DNA of 35,740 nt from a virus. The stretch spans positions 1 to 35,740 of IMG/VR virus record IMGVR_UViG_3300011430_000027. The stretch is one strand, 5' to 3'. Shown here piece after piece: positions 6,995-12,744 of the stretch. Below the pieces are notes generated by a model. That model ran no database searches. It had not been told where the DNA came from and saw nothing but the letters and a program-made list of their open reading frames with translations. The position numbers and the translations under genes were made by a program. Numbering within the stretch: the stretch's first letter is position 1; the number at the start of each line of letters is the position of its first letter.

Positions 6995-7251
6995 CTTGTG
7001 CTCCGTGCAATGTCATCGTAGTTCTTCACTTCCGCGATGACACGGATGATCTGCATCTTGTCATCAAGCTCTACTACCCGACTGATAGCGCCCGACGCAT
7101 CACGCTCGACCTGGATGGCCCCCGTCTTGGGACGATTCAGTTCTTGGACGATGTAGCCCCTGATTTTGGTCAGATGGCCGGACACCTCCACGGTGACCCG
7201 ATGAATGGCCTGATAGGCCTCGTAGGCCTCTTCAGCTGTGATCTTTGACAT
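6991..7251 (-). CDS. Hypothetical protein, 86 aa
   Basis: The frame is open upstream, but ATG at 7251 is chosen because AGGAG lies 6 bases before it and the protein from there (MSKITAEEAYEAYQAIHRVTVEV) has normal composition, whereas the upstream extension is Ser/Thr/Arg-rich nonsense. Helical N-terminus, then beta-like segments (TGAIQVERDASGAISRVVELDDK). No known motif. It begins two bases before the stop of the upstream membrane-protein gene on the same strand and overlaps the next gene by four bases. Confidence 0.5.
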   Translation of the reverse strand: MSKITAEEAYEAYQAIHRVTVEVSGHLTKIRGYIVQELNRPKTGAIQVERDASGAISRVVELDDKMQIIRVIAEVKNYDDIARSTR

Positions 7252-7252
7252 G

Positions 7253-7462
7253 TCACTCTCCTGATAGGATGAAGCACCCATAGCCAGCACATAGCGCCAT
7301 GACCACGATGCGGAAGTTGTAGATCTGCTCGATCTTGTCGGGGTCGTTAGTGGCAGGGTCAATGATGCCCACGCCGAATGTAACCATCGAAGCAAGATCA
7401 AGTGCTAGGAAACACGAGAAAAGCACGGAGCCCCAGGCCGTTGCTTCCAGCCAGGACTTCAT
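7253..7462 (-). CDS. Small membrane protein, 69 aa, two TM segments
   Basis: ATG at 7462 lies in an ATGA overlap with the preceding small gene and has GGGGGA ten bases upstream. Two hydrophobic segments are visible: residues ~8-32 (TAWGSVLFSCFLALDLASM...) and ~50-66 (FRIVVMALCAGYGCFIL), separated by an acidic loop (DPATNDPDKIE). The size and topology resemble class II holins, and the next gene on the strand is also a membrane protein, but it lies among early genes, not beside an endolysin. Holin is therefore only a possibility. Confidence 0.5.
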   Translation of the reverse strand: MKSWLEATAWGSVLFSCFLALDLASMVTFGVGIIDPATNDPDKIEQIYNFRIVVMALCAGYGCFILSGE

Positions 7463-7587
7463 TTGTAGTCCCCCGCCACCACGCCACTAATGATGTAGAT
7501 GGCTAGCAAGACACCAGCCACTGCGCATAGTAGTAGCACGACCATGAGGGTCAATACCGTCTCCACTGCGTCAGTCAATCCGCGCAC
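7459..7587 (-). CDS. Single-TM small protein, 42 aa, GTG start
   Basis: GTG start at 7587 with an excellent Shine-Dalgarno (AAGGAGG, 7600-7594). The product begins MRGLTDAVETVLTLMVVLLL, continues with a hydrophobic segment of about 25 residues, and ends GVVAGDYK. Its stop overlaps the next start by four bases (ATGA), and its start lies 17 bases inside the upstream gene, so it fits the coupled pattern of the operon. One membrane span, short charged tail. Function unknown; it may act with the two-span membrane protein just downstream. Confidence 0.6.
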   Translation of the reverse strand: MRGLTDAVETVLTLMVVLLLCAVAGVLLAIYIISGVVAGDYK

Positions 7588-7807
7588 GATTGGCCTCCTT
7601 GACGTCGGCCCACTGTGCGAGCCAACCTGGTTGATAGAAGGACGACGGGTGCTTCCGCCGGTCTTCTGTGAAGATCTCCTCCTGTACCACAGCTAAGTAC
7701 GAGGGCTCATCAAAGCGTGGGTTTCGCGTTGGGAGCAACTCGTAGTAAGCTTGGTAGAACTGCTGCCATTCTTCAGCAGTCCAAGAGACGTGTCGTTTCC
7801 GTGCCAT
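7571..7807 (-). CDS. Hypothetical protein, 78 aa, Trp/Tyr-rich
   Basis: ATG at 7807 is preferred over an adjacent ATG at 7810 because GGAGG lies 4 bases before it; the longer open frame upstream overlaps deaminase coding. The protein (MARKRHVSWTAEEWQQFYQA...) starts with a basic stretch and a SWTAEEW segment that recalls the start of Myb/SANT-like helices, then aromatic-rich helices (FYQPGWLAQWADVKEAN). DNA binding is possible but not established. It overlaps the dCMP deaminase by 35 bases and the 42-aa gene by 17. Confidence 0.5.
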   Translation of the reverse strand: MARKRHVSWTAEEWQQFYQAYYELLPTRNPRFDEPSYLAVVQEEIFTEDRRKHPSSFYQPGWLAQWADVKEANRARID

Positions 7808-8240
7808 CATTCCTCCATGAGTGTGGAACCCATTCACCGCCTGCCCGCAGCCAGAGGTCCTGAGCGGCAGGTTCATGACCAGCATGCAGAAAGACTATCC
7901 GCCTGCAGCTAGTATTCAAAAGCATCTTGGTGCACCTCATACAAGGTGCGTGTGTCACATATGCCGTCTTGACTTTGAACGGATCGGGGCAGGTGAGCAG
8001 TGCGTTCTGCTCAGCATGGACTGCCTCACAAAGATCGGACCCACGGGGAGCACAAGCGCCCGCACAAGGGGCGTCTGTGCAATGGGCCATGCCATGTGGC
8101 ACCCCATTGTAGCCTGTGCCGCAGATCCGATCCCGTTCATCTGTCAAGACGGCCCCCACTGCTAGCTTGTGGCACGTCGACCTGGTACTAAGTGCCAGGG
8201 CCACGCGCAACATGACATCCGCAATGGAGGGCCTGCTCAC
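7773..8240 (-). CDS. dCMP deaminase (zinc-dependent), 155 aa
   Basis: Converts dCMP to dUMP, the usual substrate for thymidylate synthase. The cytidine-deaminase-fold motifs are clear: VHAEQNALL (His75, Glu77) and APCMRCTKMLL (Cys100, Cys103) give the catalytic zinc site. The region CGTGYNGVPHGMAHC, with further Cys around residues 54-71, resembles the second zinc site of T4-type and ComEB-type dCMP deaminases. The N-terminus MLRVALALSTRSTCHKLAVGAVL is typical of the family, which usually has 130-190 residues. The start is GTG at 8240, overlapping the stop of the pyrophosphohydrolase (GTGA). It sits last in a four-gene nucleotide module. Enzymes of this family are normally regulated by dCTP/dTTP. 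Confidence 0.9.
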   Translation of the reverse strand: MSRPSIADVMLRVALALSTRSTCHKLAVGAVLTDERDRICGTGYNGVPHGMAHCTDAPCAGACAPRGSDLCEAVHAEQNALLTCPDPFKVKTAYVTHAPCMRCTKMLLNTSCRRIVFLHAGHEPAAQDLWLRAGGEWVPHSWRNDGTETTRLLDC

Positions 8241-8626
8241 TTGATGAGCCTTTCGATGGTTGCTGCGATCGCAATGTCAGGCGGCACCCAACCTTCGGGC
8301 TTCTGTGCATCGATCTTATTGCCACGGGAGGTCATGCCAAGGACCTTCTGCATGTTGGCCTTCTGCACATGGGCCCAGCACTCGTCTGCCGGGATGCCCA
8401 TCATGTAGAGCGTGCCCAAGGCAACATACACGATGTCCAGGAGACCATCCGTCGCCTTGACGATGTCACCATGCATCCCCGCCTCGAAGTACTCGTCGAG
8501 CTCCTCGCTAAGGAAGCGGTATCGCTCGAGAACGAAGTCCGCCGAGATGAGCGTGGGTGACTCGGGCTGTGCCACATGCAGGATCACTTTGTGGAACTCC
8601 CCCACATCATCAAACATTGAGCTCAT
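8237..8626 (-). CDS. All-alpha NTP pyrophosphohydrolase (MazG/HisE-like), 129 aa
   Basis: Members hydrolyse (d)NTP to (d)NMP and pyrophosphate. Visible signature: FLSEELDEYFEA (Glu41, Glu42, Glu45) and, 15 residues on, DGLLDIVYVALGT (Asp60, Asp64), the EExxE...(E/D)xxD magnesium site of MazG-like and HisE-like enzymes. Then comes CWAHVQKANMQKV (Asn91, Lys94), the family's usual W/N/K segment. ATG at 8626 has GAGGTG just upstream and lies 17 bases inside the TS-like gene. The nucleotide is not readable. Given a TS homologue predicted to use dCMP next door, dCTP (as for T4 dCTPase gp56) is the attractive guess; dUTP is the alternative. Confidence 0.8.
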   Translation of the reverse strand: MSSMFDDVGEFHKVILHVAQPESPTLISADFVLERYRFLSEELDEYFEAGMHGDIVKATDGLLDIVYVALGTLYMMGIPADECWAHVQKANMQKVLGMTSRGNKIDAQKPEGWVPPDIAIAATIERLIK

Positions 8627-9452
8627 ACTTCACCTCATCGGAGTGTTGGTAGTTGATGATCTCGAGCATCTCGGGCTTGAAGTTGAAGACCGAAGCGCGC
8701 GGGTCCAGGGCCCACGTCGGCGGCTCATGGCTCTCCTGGTTCAAGTGCACCTTCAAGGCCTCGAAGTGGTTCTCGTAGACATGCACGTTGCCCAGCATGA
8801 AGGTGAGCGAACCGAGCCTCAGACCTACCGTCTGAGCCATCAAGATACTCAACCCCGCGTACAGCACCACGTCCGTCGGGAAGCCGAGACACATGTCTAC
8901 CGACCGCATGTAGACACTTGTGTAGAGGCGACCGTTGTGGACACAGAACTGTGTCAAGATGTGACACGGGGGAAGACACATGTCGTCGAGGTCCGCAGGG
9001 TTCCAGGTAGTCATGACATGTCGCCGACTTGTCGGTTCCATTATCAAGCTCTTCACCACCTGTTGCAGCTGGTCCACACCGTTCATGTTCCGCCACTGCG
9101 CGCCGTAGATCTTCCCCACGCGCCACTCCTCCACCGGCTTGCCCTTGTTCTTCTCCCACGCCGCTGCGTTGGCATCCCAGTAGTTGCAACCGTACTTCTT
9201 GAAGGTTGCAAGGTCCGTGGCGCCTTCCAGGAACGCAGCGAGCTCACCGAAGATGGGCTTCCAGTGCATCTTGCGGTTCGTCAAGATGGGGAAGTGACCG
9301 TTGCCGAGACTTACGAGGCGTACGGTTGCCCCGAAGGTTGCCACGGCAGGACCAACGCGGGTCTCCTCCATGGAGCCATGTTGAATGACGCCTACTACGG
9401 TACCTTGGTAGGTATCATCGTAGTCGTTGTCGCCAGTCATGATCTTGGTCAT
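8610..9452 (-). CDS. Thymidylate synthase family enzyme with Asp at the Asn177 position (predicted dCMP-specific), 280 aa
   Basis: Clear ThyA fold: Arg32 (EETRVG), Glu70 (IFGELAAFLEG), paired Arg143/Arg144 (TSRRHVMTTWN), catalytic Cys163 (LPPCH), RSVD (183-186) and NVHVYENH. ThyA aligns without gaps from Cys146 to residue 177. There ThyA has P-F-N and this protein has P-T-D (Asp194). In ThyA, Asn177 discriminates against cytosine; T4 dCMP hydroxymethylase has Asp here, and the ThyA N177D mutant is known to methylate dCMP. I therefore predict dCMP as substrate. The second Trp of ThyA (Trp83) is Asn here. The C-terminus YELNV keeps the TS-like ending with Val, which favours methylation over hydroxymethylation, but weakly. 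ATG at 9452 is chosen for its GGGAG. Ordinary dTMP synthesis remains possible. Confidence 0.85.
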   Translation of the reverse strand: MTKIMTGDNDYDDTYQGTVVGVIQHGSMEETRVGPAVATFGATVRLVSLGNGHFPILTNRKMHWKPIFGELAAFLEGATDLATFKKYGCNYWDANAAAWEKNKGKPVEEWRVGKIYGAQWRNMNGVDQLQQVVKSLIMEPTSRRHVMTTWNPADLDDMCLPPCHILTQFCVHNGRLYTSVYMRSVDMCLGFPTDVVLYAGLSILMAQTVGLRLGSLTFMLGNVHVYENHFEALKVHLNQESHEPPTWALDPRASVFNFKPEMLEIINYQHSDEVKYELNV

Positions 9453-9453
9453 G

Positions 9454-9744
9454 TCACTCCCCCGCTGCCTTGAGCCATGCAAGGTAGAACACGGCGTAGT
9501 TGATGAGGTCGTACAGGGTCTCCTCGATGGACTCGTAGTTGGGAGCCATGTTCGGATCGGCTTGCATCTGCTGCCCGAGGGAGACGAGGCGCGTCGTCTT
9601 CACGTGAAGCATCTGGATGTACGAGATGTCACCGAAGGGGAAGTAGTCCTGAAGTTGGACGATGCCGCCGTTGTAGTCCTCGTGCTTCTTGACAACGAGG
9701 TCAAGCGCAGGTTGGACGAGCGACAAGTAGAGAGCTTTTTGCAT
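9454..9744 (-). CDS. Nmad1-like (DUF1599-type) nucleotide-modification-associated protein, 96 aa
   Basis: All-helical protein with KKHEDYNGG (residues ~19-27), FPFGDISYIQMLHVKTTRLVSL and NYESIEETLYDLINYAVFYLAWL near the C-terminus. This K-x-H-x-DYG...K..RL..L...ESIE(D/E)TL.DL.NYA pattern is how I remember the phage domain called nucleotide modification associated domain 1. That family is tied by genome context to base modification; its biochemistry is unknown to me. ATG at 9744 has GGAG upstream. It ends one base before the TS-like gene and lies just after a terminator. Family assignment is from memory of the pattern, not a search. Confidence 0.6.
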   Translation of the reverse strand: MQKALYLSLVQPALDLVVKKHEDYNGGIVQLQDYFPFGDISYIQMLHVKTTRLVSLGQQMQADPNMAPNYESIEETLYDLINYAVFYLAWLKAAGE

Positions 9745-9755
9745 CTAGGACTCCA

Positions 9756-9790
9756 AATGAAAAAGGGCCTTAGCGCCATTGCCAAGGCCC
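9756..9790 (-). terminator. Minus-strand intrinsic terminator before the nucleotide module
   Basis: On the minus strand GGGCCTT (9790-9784) pairs with AAGGCCC (9771-9765) and is followed by TTTTTCATTT. It sits between the gene ending at 9811 and the start at 9744. No promoter is visible behind it, so the nucleotide module depends on read-through or antitermination. Confidence 0.8.
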
Positions 9791-9810
9791 TGGTTGATGA
9801 ACCAGCCGAC

Positions 9811-10353
9811 TTACTCGGTGGGCGGCACATCCGCCGGCTCGGCAGACTTGTTCGCTTCCGCTTCGGCCTTGGCCGCCGCCTCGTCCTGGGCCACCTCGAG
9901 CTCGAGCGCTTGTTGGTCGAGCTTCTCGGCCTCCTCGCGCAGGCTCAACGCCTTGGCCCGGAGCGCCTCGACCGTCACACCCTCGTCCTTCTTGTTGAGG
10001 GCGTTCTTGTAGTAGGCGATGCAGCCCATCGAGGTCTTGGCCGTCGGGAAGCGCTCGAGCACCTTGGTGAGCACGTCCTTCGAGCTCATGCCGGTCTTCA
10101 GCAGCGACTTGGCGTACTCGCCGACACCTTGGGTGGGGCCACGCTTGCCGGACGAGTTGTACTTCTGGGCGTCGTCGGATGCGACGGGCGTTGCCTTGGG
10201 GGCCTCCACCGGTGCATCCGGTGGCACGTCGGTGGAGGTCTCCGCCGGTGCTTCCAGGGTCTCCGCCGGTGCTTCCAGGGTCTCCGCCGGTGCTTCCGCT
10301 TCCATCATGGCCTGGCTTTCCGCCGCTTGTTCTTCCGTGGTTTGATCGAACAT
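9811..10353 (-). CDS. Conserved-domain protein with Glu/Ala/Pro-rich N-terminus, 180 aa (paralogue of the 21089-21337 gene)
   Basis: ATG at 10353 with AAAGGA upstream. Three parts: an acidic low-complexity N-terminus (~1-60) with three tandem APAETLE-type units; a core (~75-125, GVGEYAKSLLKTGMSS... ERFPTAKTSMGCIAYYKNAL); and a charged helical, probably coiled-coil, C-terminus (~128-180). The core matches the 82-aa protein at 21089-21337 (TKFPDAKTSMACVAWYKSDL) over about 50 residues. The basic core suggests nucleic-acid binding, but that is a guess. It is the first gene behind promoter P2, so probably well expressed, and is followed by a strong terminator. Confidence 0.65.
   Translation of the reverse strand: MFDQTTEEQAAESQAMMEAEAPAETLEAPAETLEAPAETSTDVPPDAPVEAPKATPVASDDAQKYNSSGKRGPTQGVGEYAKSLLKTGMSSKDVLTKVLERFPTAKTSMGCIAYYKNALNKKDEGVTVEALRAKALSLREEAEKLDQQALELEVAQDEAAAKAEAEANKSAEPADVPPTE
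10237..10299 (-). repeat. Three tandem 21-bp repeats inside a gene
   Basis: The unit GGTCTCCGCCGGTGCTTCCA starts at 10237, 10258 and 10279 and encodes the repeated APAETLE heptapeptide of the 180-aa protein. An in-frame slippage-prone tract. Confidence 0.8.
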
Positions 10354-10393
10354 GTTGTTCCTTTGTCGGCCGAGCTCCGACGAGTTGGTAAGG

Positions 10394-10473
10394 AGTGAAT
10401 GGCTCGGTCATTCACTATATTGTTATTATAACGCGCAAACGGTCCCAAGTAAATGATTGTTACAAATTATTGC
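10394..10473 (-). promoter_or_regulatory. Sigma70 promoter P2 with 5' stem-loop
   Basis: Minus strand: -35 TTTACT (10453-10448), 17-bp spacer, -10 TATAAT (10430-10425). Upstream, TGTAACAATCA directly abuts the -35, and a second G(C/T)AA repeat lies 10 bp further. The predicted start is near 10418. Directly after it, AGTGAAT (10416-10410) can pair with ATTCACT (10400-10394), a stem-loop at the very 5' end of the mRNA that could protect it. The promoter overlaps the end of the helicase gene and drives the 180-aa gene. Confidence 0.75.
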
Positions 10474-11897
10474 AATTTCAGAGTCTTTAGGAGATCTTCT
10501 TGTGTGATGTCCTTAAGCGCGAGGACCTTGGCAATACGTTGGTCGATTGTCTTCTGTGCTGCTAGCACGTAGCAACGTACAACGTTGGCTGTCTGGCCCT
10601 GCCTGTGGAGGCGCTTGTTCAACTGAATCAGCTCCTCCAAGTTGTAGGTCAATGTGTACCAGCAGATCGCGCTCCCACCAAACTGCAGGTTGAGGCCCAA
10701 CGCGGCAGTGGAGGGCTGCACGAACATGAGCGGGACAGTGCCTGTGTTCCAACGTATGACAGTCTGCTCAACAAGCGCCTTGTTCATGCCACCTTTGAGG
10801 AACAGAGCGTTGGGCCACTTCTCCATGAACCGTGCGAGCTCATGGTCGAATTGATAGGACACCAGTAGTGGCTCCCCACCCATCTCCTCCACGAGTGACT
10901 CTAGGCTCTGCATCTTGGCATCATGCAGTTGCACTGTCTGTCGCACACCATCGACCATGGTGTACACTGCCCCACCAGTTGCCTGACGCAGCTTAGAGGT
11001 CAACACTCCTGCATTAGCAGCAGTGATGACCTCAGTCTCATTGATCTTCAAGAAGTAGTATTCTTCGAGAGACTTGTAGTAGTCGTAGGCCTTCGGCGGG
11101 AGGACCACTTCGGTTTCGATGACCATGAACTCAGGCAACTCCAAGACCTCGGCTGGGTCTATGTACATCGCCAGGTCCTTTAGCTTCTCAGCTATGATCT
11201 GGGCCTTCTCAGGCGTGATGTAGTAGTTGAACTGGTCGAATGGCTTTTGGTGGAAGTACTTTGCCCTGTAATGGGTAATGAACCGCCCAAGGCGCTTGCC
11301 CAGATCCAATGCATAGATCTGACCGAACAAGTCCAAGTAGCCATTGGCTACAGGTGTGCCTGTCAGGCCCCACCTGAACGTAAAGGTTGGGAACAAAGGC
11401 TTGATAGCCTTGAAGCGAACCGATCGTGTGTTCTTGAGGCGGGGGAGCTCATCCATCAAAAGGATGTTGAACTTGTGACCTCTTGTCAAGATCGGCGCGG
11501 CCCATGGAATGCCATCATAGTTCATCACCACGATGTCGTAGGAGGTATCCGAGAGGATCTTCTCCTTGTCTGGACCATGCGCCAAACCGATCTTGAGATG
11601 CCCGAACTGCCGCCACTTGCTCGGTTCCGTCTTCCAGGTAGTGAGACAGACCATTAGGGGTGCAAGTAGCAATGTACGGTGTGGAATACCTTCCGCCTTT
11701 AGCTTGCAAATGGCAGCCAGGGCAATGGACGACTTGCCAAGCCCTGGCGGCAAGAACAAGGCGGACTCGAGGTTGATTAACCATTCTATCCCCCGTACTT
11801 GGTAGTTGTAAGGCTTCCAGATGGGAGCTGCAAATCCCTCAAGATGACCTTGAACTCCCACTCCAGTCGAACTACTACTGCCATGTGCTTCATCCAT
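10467..11897 (-). CDS. SNF2-type superfamily 2 helicase, 476 aa
   Basis: ATP-driven DNA translocase or helicase. Motifs in order: Q-type entry WKPYNYQVRGIEWLI (~27-41), Walker A FLPPGLGKSS (~48-57), motif Ia TLLLAPLMV, Walker B LLMDELPRLKN (Asp149, Glu150; DELP instead of DEAH), motif III GLTGTPVAN (~176-184), and motif VI QLNKRLHRQGQTANVVR near the C-terminus. The arginines in RLHRQGQ are the SNF2-class signature. ATG at 11897 has AGGAG 5 bases upstream, which makes it overlap the VRR-NUC gene by 112 bases. Phages often pair such helicases with VRR-NUC nucleases. Probably used in replication, recombination or fork restart; the exact role is inference. Confidence 0.9.
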   Translation of the reverse strand: MDEAHGSSSSTGVGVQGHLEGFAAPIWKPYNYQVRGIEWLINLESALFLPPGLGKSSIALAAICKLKAEGIPHRTLLLAPLMVCLTTWKTEPSKWRQFGHLKIGLAHGPDKEKILSDTSYDIVVMNYDGIPWAAPILTRGHKFNILLMDELPRLKNTRSVRFKAIKPLFPTFTFRWGLTGTPVANGYLDLFGQIYALDLGKRLGRFITHYRAKYFHQKPFDQFNYYITPEKAQIIAEKLKDLAMYIDPAEVLELPEFMVIETEVVLPPKAYDYYKSLEEYYFLKINETEVITAANAGVLTSKLRQATGGAVYTMVDGVRQTVQLHDAKMQSLESLVEEMGGEPLLVSYQFDHELARFMEKWPNALFLKGGMNKALVEQTVIRWNTGTVPLMFVQPSTAALGLNLQFGGSAICWYTLTYNLEELIQLNKRLHRQGQTANVVRCYVLAAQKTIDQRIAKVLALKDITQEDLLKTLKLQ

Positions 11898-12100
11898 ATG
11901 AGCTCCTGAATGATATGTTCTTGTAGAGGGGCGACACGCCCTGTGGCGGACTTGAACTCCACAAAGGCAACTCGCCCATTTGGGGCCACAACCAACCGAT
12001 CAGGCCAGCCCTTGGTTCCTTGGATTTTAAGGAACTTGCAGCCAGCTTCGATTGCTAGCTTGCGGCAGTTGCTCTCGAGCTTTGATTCTAGAATCTGCAT
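11786..12100 (-). CDS. VRR-NUC domain nuclease, 104 aa
   Basis: PD-(D/E)xK-fold nuclease of the VRR-NUC family. Residues 31-62 carry GWPDRLVV (Asp34), a glycine turn NGR, VAFVEFKS (Glu48, Lys50) and GRVAPLQEHII (Gln60), the full VRR-NUC pattern. The N-terminus (ESKLESNCRKLAIEAGCKFLKI) is the usual leading helix. ATG at 12100 is preferred over a more distant start because AGGTGG precedes it and the family normally begins near here. Stand-alone phage VRR-NUC proteins are thought to act as structure-specific DNA nucleases. It lies between a RecB-like nuclease gene and the SNF2 helicase gene, overlapping both. Confidence 0.85.
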   Translation of the reverse strand: MQILESKLESNCRKLAIEAGCKFLKIQGTKGWPDRLVVAPNGRVAFVEFKSATGRVAPLQEHIIQELIWMKHMAVVVRLEWEFKVILRDLQLPSGSLTTTKYGG

Positions 12101-12744
12101 GGTCCACCTTTCGTCTTGGAGTAAGGGCACCAACGACACTCTTGAGAGGGCTCTGGATTCCAAGCCGCTTCTGTGTACATGGGGGCGAACAAGCCCTCAT
12201 ACTTCTTGCGAAGCTCGAGCAACTCCTCGGCAGTGTAGGTTTGCTCATGGGTCATATCACCATCGGTGAACCAGAACTGTGCAACAACATGCTTGACATT
12301 TGGTTCAATGGCGTGGCCCACAACAGCATAGAGCTCGATCTGGTCTGTCGACGGGACCCTGAACTTCCCTGTCTTGAAGTCAACAACCACGAGCGTGCTG
12401 CCCTCCTTGTATCTGGCGTCCATCTTGGCTCGAAGCCAGGTGTCTTTGTGGAACCAGTTCGGCAGGAGCTTCCAGCTTTTGTCAAGACCGATGGAGTCCT
12501 CAGCCTTAAAGTTCTTACCCTTCAGGACATCGATCTTGTCCTTCCAAGCCAGGACTTCGGCGGGAAGCTGCTTTGCCCAGCCATTGAGGTAGGCTTCGAT
12601 CCCTTCATGGATTCGCCCCCCGCGTTCCATGGCAGGCGAACTGCCTTGGGGGAGCTTGTCCAAGAATTGGAACTTGAACTTCTGCTTGCATGTCCTGAAG
12701 ACATCAAGCTTGCTGAAGCCAGTGGGGTCCTTAAACTGTGGCAT
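12088..12744 (-). CDS. Cas4/RecB-like PD-(D/E)xK exonuclease with Fe-S cysteines, 218 aa
   Basis: RecB-family nuclease. Visible: His46 (GGRIHEGIE), Asp109 (RAKMDARY), Asp122 and Lys124 (VVVDFKTGK), and a downstream Gln135-x3-Tyr (QIELYAVV). Cys19 (RTCKQKF) plus Cys203, Cys206 and Cys216 (ECRWCPYSK...GPCRF) form the split four-cysteine pattern that binds a 4Fe-4S cluster in Cas4, AddB and related exonucleases. The frame reaches two earlier ATGs, but ATG at 12744 has GGAG 6 bases upstream. It overlaps the polymerase gene by 14 bases. Likely a DNA-end processing or recombination nuclease. No cas genes or array are nearby, so an adaptation role is not suggested. Confidence 0.85.
   Translation of the reverse strand: MPQFKDPTGFSKLDVFRTCKQKFKFQFLDKLPQGSSPAMERGGRIHEGIEAYLNGWAKQLPAEVLAWKDKIDVLKGKNFKAEDSIGLDKSWKLLPNWFHKDTWLRAKMDARYKEGSTLVVVDFKTGKFRVPSTDQIELYAVVGHAIEPNVKHVVAQFWFTDGDMTHEQTYTAEELLELRKKYEGLFAPMYTEAAWNPEPSQECRWCPYSKTKGGPCRF

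Noticed and set aside
8412-9473. A 353-codon open frame on the plus strand
   Set aside because: Lies antisense to the TS-like and pyrophosphohydrolase genes, whose catalytic motifs are intact; Val/Leu/His/Arg-rich shadow.
9427-10398. A 323-codon open frame on the plus strand
   Set aside because: Antisense to the Nmad1-like gene and the 180-aa gene and crosses a minus-strand terminator; Leu/Gly/Arg-rich shadow.
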